Shown here one piece after another: positions 1 through 10,409 of a DNA stretch of 19,675 nt (positions are counted from its first letter, which is position 1; each line of letters opens with the position of its first letter). The stretch spans positions 45,613-65,287 of the forward strand of contig BRYA01000027.1 in NCBI GenBank assembly GCA_030267965.1, in the 5' to 3' direction. Both the position numbers and the translations under genes were made by a program. This DNA is from Triparma columacea. Its lineage: Eukaryota > Sar > Bolidophyceae > Parmales > Triparmaceae. Below the pieces are notes generated by a model. The model ran no database searches and was not told the DNA's origin. It worked only from the letters and a program-made list of their open reading frames with translations.

Positions 1-2
1 GA

Positions 3-34
3 GACTGCAATTTTTATTCGACTGCAATTTTTAT
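3..34. repeat. Short direct repeat in a TOR intron
   Basis: A 15-bp sequence starting GACTGCAA occurs at 3-17 and again at 20-34, a 17-bp period. It lies in the intron that opens the window, upstream of a C16 run and the acceptor at 81. No function is evident; it looks like a slippage product. Confidence 0.8.
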
Positions 35-47
35 CCTCACCTTCTAT

Positions 48-63
48 CCCCCCCCCCCCCCCC
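48..63. repeat. C16 homopolymer (intronic pyrimidine tract)
   Basis: Sixteen consecutive C residues lie 18 bp before the acceptor AG at 80-81. The run probably serves as, or expanded from, the polypyrimidine tract. Length in such runs is prone to sequencing error. Confidence 0.85.
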
Positions 64-81
64 GAACCCACTTCTTCATAG

Positions 82-3000
82 GTCATCAACTGTCTGGACG
101 ACCCGGATGTTAACATCAGGAAGGGCGGCACTGTGACTTGCTGCACAATCCTCGACAGGATCCTCAAGGATCGTGCCTTCCTCACGTCCGGTCGTGCCGG
201 CAAGAACGCCTCCTCAGACAAGAACGAGAACGACATCTTCTACATCCTCGAGCGGCTCCTCATGGTCGGAGTAGCGGACGACGACGAGGACATCCGCCTC
301 ACGGTCTTCAACAGCATCACCAAGCCCTTAGACCCCTTCGTCGCAAAGGCGGAGAACCTCAGCTGCGTCCTAGACGCTATCAACGATGAGAGGATCAACG
401 TATGCTCGGCCGCAATGTCAGTCATCGCACGTCTGGCCTACCACTCCCCGACGGTCATCATGCCGCAGCTAAGGAACATCCTCGTCCAGCTGCTCAGGCA
501 GCTTGAGCAGAACGACGAGCCGAGGCTGCTTGAGAATTCCATCATTCTTCTCACTGAGGTGAGTGTGGTGCAATCACTGTGGTACGATCTTTCGCAATCA
601 ATACTAACACAACCTCATCCTCCTATCGTCGCAGCTTATCAAGGGTGCCAACATTCTCCTTAAGCCTTACATCACCTCCATCCTCACCCCCCTCCTCCGT
701 CAGTTAGATGTCGAGGAGGTCGAGGCGTTCGCGATCGCGGCCCTCGGGGAGATCAGCATCGTGGACAGCGAGTGCATAACGCCACATATTGACCTCCTGC
801 TTACAAAGGTTGCCAAGCTCATCGACGAAAAGGGCAAAGTTAAGAAGCAGGTGAGAATCCAGACAAACAATCCAGAAGGCAGTTATGCTTTCACCCCTTC
901 AATTTTAACACACGCCTCCAACCTATCGCAGGAGAAAGCCCTCAAAGCTCTTGGGCAAATCGTCGGCACCACCGGGTGCGTCGTCAGGCCTTACCTGACA
1001 CACCCCGAGCTCTTGGACGGCATAATTAGCATAATTCAAAAGACCGACAACACCTCCGACGAGCTCAGGCAGGAGGCGACGAGGGCCTTTGGCATACTAG
1101 GTGTAGCGAACCCGGACAAGCTAAAGAGCATGCACAGGAGACTCCTGGAGGCTGCGCAGAGGGGAAACGAGGTCGAGGGAGGGGCTGGTGGGACGAACGA
1201 AAATAGCCTAAATAACGTCGTTGGAATGGTTGCCAACGAAGAGCAGGTAAGGGTTAAGACTCAAGAGCAAGTAGAGTAAGGGTTCGTTCCCAACTTCTGT
1301 GACGCTAACTCTCAGCACAATTGCAGACTCCCGAGGATACCGAAATTCTCCGGCTCCTCAAGTCCATGGGCACCACGGGCAATATGTTGTTCCAGGACAA
1401 CATGCCGACCCAGTCAAAGGTCCTCTTCAAACGTGGGATTCACCACCACCACCACCATCATCACCACCATAATAACCACCACAGGTTCATGAGGAGTGGG
1501 AGCGCGGTCAGCATGAGCGATGCAGTCGAGGCGATGAGCCTAGGGGGGGGGGGCATGTTAGGAACGATGACCGAGAGGAGCAGGTGAGAAGGGAGGAGGA
1601 GAAGCGAGTATGAGACGGCCGCCTTGTCGCCTCCTTTTCTTCCTTCGCCCCCCCTAACGCAACGCAATATTTTTATATATATCATCGCCGCCCCCCCCCC
1701 GCAGCAACTGGACCTACAACACCCACAAGCAGTCCTCACACCTCGTCGCGTACCACCAGAACGAAGATCAAGTCCACGTGAACAGCAACAAGACTTTCAA
1801 AAAGACTGGGAAGTCGAACTTTGAGTCGCACGAGCTTCTCCTGTCTCCGCTTTCCCTGGAAGAGTACTACCCCGCCGTGGCCATCAACGCCCTGGTGAAC
1901 ATCCTCACCAATCCCATGCTGAAGTCCCACCACAAGCAGGCCGTGAACCTCGTCTCCAAGGTCTGCACCCAGCTCTTTGCAACCAAGAGCGTCCCTCTGA
2001 TTGAGGAACTCATCAACTGCTGCATAAACGGCATCAGCAACGACGACTCTTACACGCACGGGGATGACGACAGCGGCAAGGTCCTCAAAGAGTATTTTAA
2101 CCTGCTCCGGCTCCTCATTACTTCGGTCGAGGAAAAAATTCAACCCTACCTTGGCCAGATTGTTTACTGCATAGACGACTTTTGGTCCTCTCCTCATCTC
2201 GAGGAGGTGCTCAAGCTGGTCGAGTGCATCCACCACGTTCTCTCTCCGTATGACTGCTTCAAGAACCTCCTCCCCGACCTTCTGCCCACAATGATTGAGG
2301 TAATTCAGAACGACTTCATCGAAGACGACGTGGAGCGCACCAAGGTGTTAAACACTCTTGCGAAGATAGGCCCGAGCTTAGGGGAATACACCAGGAACGT
2401 CGTCCCCATCATAACCAAAATCCTAGACAGGAACAGGACCCTTTACAACAGCGCTTCAACCAGTTCCCGGTCGAACGCTATGCAGGACAGAAAGACGGAG
2501 CTCAGCAAGCTCTGCATCAAGGTGATGATGCACATAACCAAGAGCAACGAGAGCCACACTAGCCAGTTCAGCAGCCAGATGATCCACGTCCTCGTCAGGG
2601 TGGTCGCCAAGTACGAGGGGACGGCCAAGGACCTCCAGACCCTCGCGATGCAGGGGCTTTGCCAGATGGTTTGCCGGCTGGGGCCTCAGTTCGTCCCTTA
2701 CATCCTCCCCATCAAGGCGTCCCTCGGGAGCGTCTCGACGCAGTATGACAACATTTACCACTCGCTCGTTATGAAGGCGGTCAAGGGTAAGACAATGAAG
2801 CCTTACCCGAAGGAGGCAGAGGTCCATGCGCCAGATGACTGGAAGAAAGGGGTCACCGAGGGGGGCGACGACAAAGACAAGGTGCTAGGTGAGTGTTTGA
2901 AGAGGAAAGGGTTAGGCACAGAACGACCGGCGCGGAGCTTACCCCCTTTGGACTGGCGCGTGCACCCTCACAGACAAGAGACGGATAGATAAAGCAGCGC

Positions 3001-6000
3001 TGGTGAAACTCAAGGAATCAAGCAATGTCGAGGGGAGGAAGACGAGCGGGGACTGGAACGAGTGGATGCGGGGGTTCAGGTGAGAAAGTACGGACGAGGG
3101 GAGGAAGAGCTGCTAGAAGAAAAATGAAGCCTAAGACACTAACCACCAACGTCTCTCTTGTCGCACGCAGCCTTGAGCTCCTGAGGCAGTCGCCGATACC
3201 CATTATTTTCCTTTGCAGAGGACTGGCGGAAGTCTACCAGCCCCTCGCCCATGAGCTTCTCAACGCCGCCTTCATTAGCGTTTGGATGGAAGTCATGCCA
3301 GTCGAAGTGTCCATCTTGGAAATCAGCGAGGACTGCAAGCAGCTCACAAAGGCCCTTGCTGCTGCTATTTCGAACCCTGAAATGCCCCCGGAGATCTTGC
3401 AAGATCTCTTGAACATGATCGAGTTTGTCGAGCTCCATGACAAGAAGCTTCCCATTGACTGTATTACCCTCGGAACCCAGTGCCGGAGGGCTCATGCCAT
3501 GGCCAAGGCTTTGAGGTGCAAGGAACTGGAGTTCAAGATCAAGCAAAGCAGCGAGTGCATAGAGGCCCTGATTGGGATCAACAACCTCCTCGGCCTGGAC
3601 GACGCGGCGAAGGGCGTCCTCAACAGAATCAGCAAGAGGGGGCTCGAGCACCACAACGATGCCAACAGCTTCGATATCACGAGGGGCGGGGACTCTGCCG
3701 CGAAGATCAAGGTGATGCCAAGCTGGCAGGAAAAACTCGGGAACTGGGAGGAAGCACTAAAGCTCTACGAGGAGGAGCAGCAGCTTAGCGTGGGGGTAAT
3801 CACAGAGGGGATTAGGAACCGCAGCAAGTCGACTCTGAACCAGGAGGACCGCCTCGTTTCTTCCAAGCTCGGCGAGCTCAGGTGCCACGCAGCGCTTGAC
3901 AACAGCGAAATTGTCCTCGAAGAGAGCAGGATGCTTCACCAGAGGGTCGCCGTTCTCATGGCGAGGGAGAAAGACAACGAGCTCTTCTCTGATAGCGGGG
4001 TGAAGAAGAAGCAGGCGGGTACGATCCTCGAGCAGTGGAGGACGGAGGTTGAGGTTCTGGGGGCGAAGAGCGCTTGGACACTGGGAAGTTGGAAGGACCT
4101 AGATGGTTACGTGAACCACCCCCACTTTGCGACCCTTCTCGACAACCACGACGAGGACGACGTCACTTGCTACTTTGGGGCCGTCCTGAAGATCCAGAAT
4201 AACGACTTTGACGGTGCACAGGAGTGCATCGACGACGCTAGAGCTAAGATAGTTCCGATTCTTAGCAGCATGCTGAGCGACTTTAGCTATAGCAGGGCCC
4301 ATAGGTGCTTCGTTACTGTGCAACAGCTGAGCGAACTCGAGGAAATCATCAGTCACAAGAAGCTGGTGACCAATTTGGCCCTCGCTGGGGCCTCGGTAAG
4401 AGATCAGAGCAAGGCCGCCGAATTGGAGAGCCTTGAGAAGCTCAGGGCGAAGTGGGACAGGAGGATGGAGTGGATCCCCCAGGAGCCTGAACTGTGGAGG
4501 CAAATGCTCACCCTCAGGGGGTTGCTGTTTAGGCCCGAGGACGACCTGGACGCTTGGGTGAAGTACGAAAAGATGTGCAGGAGGAGCGGCCTTCTTAGCC
4601 TCTGTCACTCGGCTTTGAAGAGGCTCGGGGTCGAGGACATCCTTGTCGATCTGGACAGCAGCTTTGGCAAGACAATGGCAGGAAAGAGCAGGGGGAGGAC
4701 TCTCACTGGAGAGGCGAGCTTCGAGGGCCCCGGGGAGGGACCAGGCGTGGCAAGGGCCGGTGCGAGTAGTAATTTCGTCCAAGAGGACAGGACGAACTTT
4801 CTCAAGGTGAACCCCATGCACTCCCCGCTGAAGAAGCTGAAGAAGCAGAGCCAGAAAGCATTGCTCACTGGTGTCGACGAGGGCTGCCCAGATAGTCCCG
4901 CCGTGAAAAAGACGTCCTTCGAGGACGCCAGCAGGCCCGTGAAAGGAGATCTTTCTAGTCCGACGGTTCGGTCGACTCACCCAAGAGTCATGTACTGCAT
5001 TTTTAAGTACATGTGGGCAATGGATCATAAGAAGGACGCCCTTCACGGCTTGGAGGAGTACTGCATCGACATGAAGGGGAAGCTTACCGAGAGCAAGATT
5101 ACTGCGAAGGAGGTTCACAGCACGAAGCAACTTCTCGGCAGGTGCCTGCTCAAGGTTGCCAAGTGGAAGAGCTCCATGGTCGAGGAGGAGAAGAAGACCG
5201 TTCCTTTCGACGATATAATACAGCTACAGCTAGAGGCGACGAAATTGAGGCCTCAGTATTACAAGGCGTGGCACAGCTGGGCGCTAATGAACTACCACTG
5301 CGTCCAGAGCACCCCGAAGGACATCAAGGGGGAGAAGGCCCTAAAGAAAAGGGAGGTTCATGTGGTCGACGCCGCAAAGGGTTTCTTTAGGAGCCTCGAC
5401 CTTGGGAAGAACAGGCCGATCGCAGACATTTTGCAGGACACCTTGAGGCTGCTCACGATATGGTTCAACAATGGAGACAGCAAGGAGCTAAATTTGTGCA
5501 TGGAGAAGGGCCTGCAGGAGGTCAGCGTGGACACGTGGCTGTTTGTTATTCCACAACTTATTGCTAGGATTCACACCCAGTACCCGAGGGTGAATGAACT
5601 GCTGAAGGAGCTCCTTTGTCGCGTGGGGAGGTTCCACCCCCAGGCCTTGATCTACCCTGTTACGGTAGCGAGCAAGACGAGCAGCCAGCACAGGAGGGCT
5701 GCCGCCACTGCGGTGATTGCGGAGATGCGAAAGTATGACAAGTCACTCGTCGACGAGGCGAATCTAGTCTCCGCCGAGATTATTAAGCTGAGCATAACTT
5801 GGCACGAGGCTTGGCATGAGGGCTTAGAGGAGGCGAGCAGGCTCTTCTTCGGAGAGAAGGACGTCGAAGGCATGATGACCATCCTAACTAACCTGCACGC
5901 GGAACTGAACAAAGGAATGAGGGGAGCCAACAGTGGTTTCAACTCCGTTCGCACAACGAGCTTCCTACACTGCTACGGAAGGGGGCTGGAGGAGGCCCAT

Positions 6001-7518
6001 GAGTGGTTGCAGACTTACAAGGTGAGCAAGAGGCTCGCCGATCTTCATCAGGCATGGGAGTTGTACTACTTGATCTTTAAGAGGGTCACGAAGCAGCTCA
6101 ACGCCATGGAGAAAATCGAACTTCAGCACGTGAGCCCCTTGCTGCTGAATGCCAAGGGCCTGAAGCTCGCCGTCCCCGGAACCTACAAGGCTCACGCTCC
6201 GAGTGTGAGAATCGCCGAGTTCAACCCTAGCATGGACGTGATCGTGAGCAAGCAGAGGCCGAGGAAGATGACGATTCGAGGGAGCGACGGCGTCGACTAC
6301 CCTTTCTTGCTCAAGGGGCACGAGGACTTGAGGCAGGACGAGAGGGTGATGCAGCTTTTCGGGCTGGTGAACGCACTTTTGGCCCAAGATAAAACGGCTG
6401 GGAAGAGCAAGACGCCAATGGCAATCAGGACGTACAGCGTTATGCCCTTGAGCAACAACAGCGGGGTGATTGGATGGGTCCCGAACTGCGACACTTTGCA
6501 CAGCCTTGTGAAGCAGTACAGGGACGACCCGAGCAGGAGGATCAAGCTGAACTGCGAGCACAAACTCTTGGCCAAGTACAGTAACAACATGTACGAGAAG
6601 CTCTCTGTGATGCAAAAGTTGGAGGTCTTTGAGAAGACGAGGGCAGCGACCAAGGGGGAGGAGATTGCAAAGATGCTCTTCTTGAGGAGCACCAGCAGCG
6701 AAATTTGGCTCGGGAGGAGGACCAACTATACGAAGAGCGCCGCCGTGACGAGTATCGCTGGCTACATCTTGGGCCTGGGCGACAGGCATCCCAACAACTT
6801 GATGATTGACAAGCAGACGGGAAGGATCGTCCACATTGACTTTGGTGACTGCTGGGACGTTTGCCAGACGAGGAAGAAGTTTCCCGAGAACGTGCCTTTT
6901 AGGCTCACGAGGATGATGGTGAACGCTATGGAATGCGCGGGGTTAGATGGTTCGTTCAGGAGCGACACAGAGGCGGTCATGAGGTGCCTGAGGGACAACA
7001 AGGACAGCCTGATGGCGATGCTCGAAGCCTTTGTGCACGACCCGCTAATTTCTTGGAGGCTTCTTGCGGATGTGGAGGCTGGTGGGCGGGGCGAGGAGGG
7101 GGGAGGGGAGGAAAAGGCGAGAAAGGGAATCGAAGTTGAGGGCGAGAGTGACGACGAAGATGATGACGAAGAAGAGGATTACGAGGAGGAGGAGGATGTG
7201 GGAAGAAAGACGTCTGTGGCCAGCAAGAAGGAGGAGAAGCCGAGGAGGAAGAGCGGTATCATGAGCGGATTATGGGGGTCCATGACTGGAGGCGGGGAGG
7301 GAGAGGAGGGGAGGGGTGAGGGGGAAGAGTTCGACGAGGAGGAATTAAACGAGGAGGCGAACAAAACCTTGAGGAGGATCAACCAAAAGTTGAACGGAAT
7401 GGACTTCAACAACGATGACCCGCTGGCGGTGGAGAAACAGGTGGACAGGTTGATCCAGCAGGCTGTCAACCCTGCGAACTTGTGCGTGCTCTTCGTCGGC
7501 TGGTGCGCCTTTTGGTGA
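82..7518 (+). CDS. TOR: Target of rapamycin (TOR) kinase, 5'-truncated by the window edge
   Basis: Serine/threonine kinase of the PIKK family, the catalytic core of TORC1/TORC2, which couples nutrients to growth. Exons by GT-AG, CTAAC branch motifs and frame continuity: 82-558, 635-850, 932-1246, 1327-1583, 1705-2888, 2974-3079 and 3171-7518, giving 2,300 residues. The N-terminus lies left of the window. HEAT repeats occupy roughly residues 1-840. The FAT domain begins at the junction reading DWNEWMRGF/SLELLRQS. FRB is about 1720-1825, with WHEAWHEGLEEASRLFFGE; the Ser that governs rapamycin binding in other TORs is codon 5836. The kinase is about 1876-2149, with HEDLRQDE, catalytic GLGDRHPNN (Asp 6781) and DFG (6838). 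FATC ends NLCVLFVGWCAFW, with both family cysteines. Oddities are a His/Gly-rich HEAT insert, a roughly 100-residue insert in FAT (about 4675-4975), and an acidic insert (about 7078-7340) before FATC with RRKS and RKTS motifs. The FRB has a few extra residues, and the human Thr2098 position is His. Identity is certain; exon edges are inferred. Confidence 0.95.
1441..1482 (+). repeat. Coding CAC/CAT microsatellite (polyhistidine)
   Basis: A run of CAC/CAT codons interrupted by two AAT/AAC codons encodes ten His, two Asn and two more His within the TOR HEAT region. It sits in a poorly conserved linker just before the Gly run made by G11 at 1543-1553. Conserved TOR sequence flanks it on both sides, so it is a loop expansion and not a cloning tag. 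Confidence 0.85.
1691..1700. repeat. C10 run in TOR intron 1584-1704
   Basis: Ten C residues directly before GCAG form the pyrimidine tract of this 121-nt intron. Confidence 0.8.
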
Positions 7519-7574
7519 TGCAGGGATGCAGCGAGGTGATGCAGCGAGGTGATGCAGCGAGTGATGCAGCGAGC
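7517..7574. repeat. GATGCAGCGAGGT minisatellite at the TOR stop codon
   Basis: A partial unit (7517-7524) is followed by 13-, 13-, 12- and 12-bp units at 7525, 7538, 7551 and 7563, then a GAAGCGAG tail. The array starts inside the TGA stop of TOR (7516-7518), so it forms the start of its 3' UTR in the 126-bp gap before the stop of the opposing channel gene. Units are nearly identical, implying recent expansion. Each full unit contains GCAG, and the 13-bp ones also contain AGGTGATG, which resemble acceptor and donor cores; no splicing use is shown. Confidence 0.85.
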
Positions 7575-7644
7575 GAAGCGAGCTGCAAGAAGGTTACAAA
7601 ATATATGCACATAAATCTGATATAACATCTGAAAAAATACCATC

Positions 7645-9023
7645 TCAATTCAAATCTTCTGTTTGCCGAATATAGTCATCAAGAGATGCGAGCATCTTTT
7701 CTAAACGTTCCAGTCGTCTCTCTACTCTTCCATCTATCTCATCTTGATTCAGCGCAACCTTGCGGGCCAACCTCCTCCTCTCGTCATGCTGTGCCTGGGC
7801 CACTTCAAACTTGTGGAGACTGGACTGGTAGTCAAAGACGTCATTTGCCAAGACACCCTTGGGAGTGAGGGAGAGGAAGTGATTAACGGACGTCGACATG
7901 ATACAAAGAAGGATGACACCAAACATGCACATTGCGATAGAGACAGCCCGGCCTGCAGCCGTGGATGGGACCATATCTCCGTACCCGACGGTTGTTATGG
8001 TCGATGCACAAAACCACGCAACAAGGAATATATCGTTAAAACACTCTTCGTCGACAAGCGAATTGCAAATCATCTGTATGTGTGTAGGAAGAGTGGGAGG
8101 GGGGTTAGAATGTTAGTAAAGGCGATTGCAGCTCTTAGCATTGCCAGTGCACTCAACAACAATTCCAGAGTGGGAGAGGGGTTAGAATTTTAGTGAAGGC
8201 GATTTTGCACCTCTTCGCATTGCCAGTGCACTCAACAACAATTCCTCATGTACCACTTACATCTTCTTGATAACGTTCTATTGTGAACATGCTGTAAGTG
8301 AAATACAGCAAAGAAACACTAAATATAACGAGACAACACAAGGTCCCGTTGCGATTGAACTGAGTCTTCAGAGTGAAGAGAACATCAAAGCGCGGAGGCT
8401 CACGGTTCAGGACTTCCTTCATGTAATTTCTAATCTCATGACGATGAAGGTACAAGGGGGAGGAGTAGTGGACAAGTCGCAAACAATTGTAGAGGCGCGA
8501 GAAGGACACAAGGCCGATGAAGGCTTGGTTGCTGAACTTCCCCTCCCCCACACCGTTGGGATTTGCACGGGAGAATGGCGAGATGCAGATGAGGAGAATT
8601 TCGAGGAGGAACATGAGTAAGTTTAATGACGAAGATCCTCTCCGTGTAGTCTAATTCAGAGGGCCGTGACCGCGTTTTGTAGTAGTAGGCCATAAAGACG
8701 ATGGTGACCACGTTAGTCAACCAGATTAAGAAGATGAGAAACGAAGAGAGATCATAACCGTCAGAAAGGGTGACTCCTTCAAGGAGGAGGACAGTGAGGA
8801 GGACCGACAAAACAGAAAGACCAGACAAAACTCTCGAGCTTTTGATCATGGTTCGGTCATAGACGTGAGTGGGTGATAGGGGAAATGATGAACCTTCTTC
8901 GGTGGAAGTGGAAAGAGAGGGAGTATGTTTGTGTGACGATGGCTGACGACGAGTTTGTAGAACCGGAGGAGGGTTGGAAGGGTACAGATCGCCATTTCCA
9001 CCCTTCATCAACGGCGTGTCCAT
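7645..9023 (-). CDS. SK-like potassium channel subunit with a frame disruption
   Basis: Six-helix K+ channel subunit, expected to tetramerise in a membrane. ATG at 9023-9021 is the first after an in-frame TAA. A Ser/Pro-rich N-terminus precedes S1 (VLLTVLLLEGVTLS) and S2 (FLIWLTNVVTIVFMAYYYK). The YTERIF motif matches the SK S2-S3 region; the S3-S5 region, including FSVSLLYFTYSMFTIERY, continues 1 nt out of frame, the switch lying near 8614-8625. A GTAAGT donor at 8260 and a CAG acceptor at 8074-8076 remove a 187-nt intron in phase. The last exon (8073-7645) carries the filter TTVGYGDMVP (7975-7995), S6 and a terminal coiled coil. Between S6 and the coiled coil only about 40 residues remain, so the long calmodulin-binding domain of animal SK channels is reduced or absent and Ca2+ gating is uncertain. 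Length would be about 396 residues once the frame is reconciled. The disruption could be a sequencing error, an allele, a decaying gene or an unrecognised RNA-level event. Confidence 0.75.
8074..8260 (-). other. Intron of the channel gene, enlarged by duplication
   Basis: On the minus strand the intron runs from GTAAGT (starting 8260) to ACAG (ending 8074). A perfect TACTAAC branch motif lies at 8118-8112. Splicing joins codon GAT to ATG in phase 0 and restores continuity from the S5 end (ERYQED) to the pore. Most of its length is the tandem duplication at 8090-8245; a single copy would give an intron of about 108 nt. Confidence 0.85.
8090..8245. repeat. Imperfect 77/79-bp tandem duplication inside the channel intron
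   Basis: Copies at 8090-8166 and 8167-8245 both begin AGAGTGGGAG and end with an identical stretch of more than 25 bp (CATTGCCAGTGCACTC onward to AATTCC). They differ by scattered substitutions and small indels. The branch-site sequence is intact in the copy nearest the acceptor and degraded (CACTAAA) in the other. Confidence 0.9.
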
Positions 9024-9439
9024 GGGTGAAGGTGAAGAGATTTTGGGATTATCCCGAAGGTACCGAAGTTAGAGCCGGCTTGCGATCAAAGTTAAGTGCA
9101 TTACCTGTCTCATTTTTCAAGCAATTTTGCAACAATTAGACTTGGCTGTACAAGATAGACGATCATCTCCGTAGGTTTCCCGAATTTAGCGACACCTGAT
9201 TACCGGTGGGTGACTTGGCTGGTTAAAGCAAGATTTCTTCCTATCACAGTCGAGAGGATCAGTTTGGAGAATCAGTGATAGGTAAGCCCTCGAGATCGAA
9301 CAGCCGTGCCACGCCCCCCCTGTCATGGGGTTTGTGGGGGTACGAGGTATTATGATAGCATTTGAGGCTTGAACTCTCCTCTCTACTCAAGGGTTGTGTC
9401 AGTGGGCTAGTTGTCTACACTTTGCTTCTCCTGGGGGTA

Positions 9440-9648
9440 ATCTAACTCCCTCGCTCTTCGCTCCTTCGCTCCTCCTTGCTTCGCTCGTCGCAGAATGAAG
9501 AAAACGACAAGAGATGATATATGGCCAAGTCTCAAGGCCCAGGAGAGGCTGCAAGTTGCTGTGACAATTCTCACCCCCCCCCCCCCCCCCCCCCTAACCC
9601 CCTCGTTCCATATCAGCAGAGCCTGACGACGACAAGAAAGAGGTCAAG
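9440..9648 (+). repeat. Duplicated intron/exon block, copy 1
   Basis: Contains a TCTAACTCC branch-like motif, a CTTCGCTC-rich tract, an acceptor GCAG (about 9494), a purine-rich putative exon, a C21 run, a second acceptor (CAG at 9617-9619) and a short putative exon 9620-9648 ending at a GTGAGCG donor. The last piece can be read SLTTTRKRS, matching SLATATTTRGS in copy 2. The first putative exon meets a stop in the frame equivalent to copy 2, so this copy may be decaying or untranslated. Confidence 0.6.
9574..9594. repeat. C21 homopolymer
   Basis: Twenty-one C residues followed by TAACCCCC. It corresponds to the shorter C-rich tract (about 10597-10608) in the second copy of the duplicated block, so it has expanded since duplication, or its length is misread. 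Confidence 0.85.
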
Positions 9649-10064
9649 GTGAGCGAGTGACGCGACTTAGTTCAGAGGTGGGAGTGGGAGGGACGCGTTT
9701 TTGGTCGGCGAAATCGTGTTAGGGGTGGGCGGGGATGACGTGCGGCTCATAACCAAATGCTGAAGCGCGCTCATCATACCATTGTTCGTCTATTTTAGGG
9801 GGTTCTAGCGTCACCGTCGCCATGATGCATGCTCACCCCACCCTGCTCCTCGCAAACCAGGTGAGGTGTAATTAGAGAGTTGTACGTGTGTGGTCTGGCG
9901 AAGTCAACACCGTATTTATTCTGGAGGAAGAGGGGGAGATTAGCACAAGGTGAGAGTGAAACAAAGGACGCAGGACCAGGTCTTCCCACCTAACGCACAT
10001 CGATTCTGTGAGGTCCCCCCATCTTATTTCGACTCTAACAACCCCTCCCCGTGCCGCCCTGCAG

Positions 10065-10218
10065 GTTCGACACCTCCCACCATCAGAGGCAACTTAAGAG
10101 ACGCCGCTGGTGTCGCCAGAGTTCTTGCGCACGCTCACCTTTATGTTCGCGCTGGATGAATTGGAGTGATTCTCCTACCAGTTGCTCGTCGTGTTCTGGG
10201 CAAGGGGAGAGAGGAGAG
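10065..10218 (+). other. Possible upstream exon, unassigned
   Basis: The stretch is bounded by a good acceptor (CTCTAAC branch, C-rich tract, GCAG ending 10064) and a strong donor (GTGAGATT at 10219). One frame is open throughout, giving an Arg/Ser/Cys-rich peptide with no family resemblance. It might be a 5' exon of the START-XK gene or a non-coding exon. Frame continuity to 10492 is possible, but I could not carry it on to 10625 with canonical splice sites. Confidence 0.25.
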
Positions 10219-10409
10219 GTGAGATTGATTAGGTGACAAAACGAGGATTGAAGCTAGAGTAACACGAAGCGCTGAAATGATTTCCCTAGTGGAGAGACTC
10301 GATGTCTCTGTTCTACGATAAACGATGATGAAGGGAGGAGGGGAGAAACGATTGAGAGTAGCCAGTCGGTGGCAGGCTTGTTGTAAATACTTTCCATGTC
10401 CTGTACCTA

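Noticed and set aside
1441..1482. Polyhistidine run as an engineered tag or vector contamination
   Set aside because: Conserved TOR HEAT sequence continues on both sides, the run includes Asn codons, and no vector sequence is present.
3025..3171. ATG at 3025 as the start of a separate 1,497-residue kinase gene
   Set aside because: The stretch up to 3079 codes for TOR in another frame (ending DWNEWMRGF), and 3080-3170 is a GT-AG intron; TOR reading enters this frame only at 3171.
4099..5130. Antisense 343-codon open frame across the TOR FAT region
   Set aside because: It mirrors strongly biased sense codons, has no family resemblance, and lies opposite conserved coding sequence.
8640..8685. 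A 31-nt GT-AG intron (GTCACGG to CGGAG) as the explanation of the channel frame change
   Set aside because: It would repair the frame, but the donor is poor, the size is far below other introns here, and it would delete the conserved YTERIF motif.
9285..9345. tRNA on the minus strand, from a GTTCGATCTC sequence like a B box
   Set aside because: No matching acceptor stem, D-arm or anticodon arm could be laid out around it.
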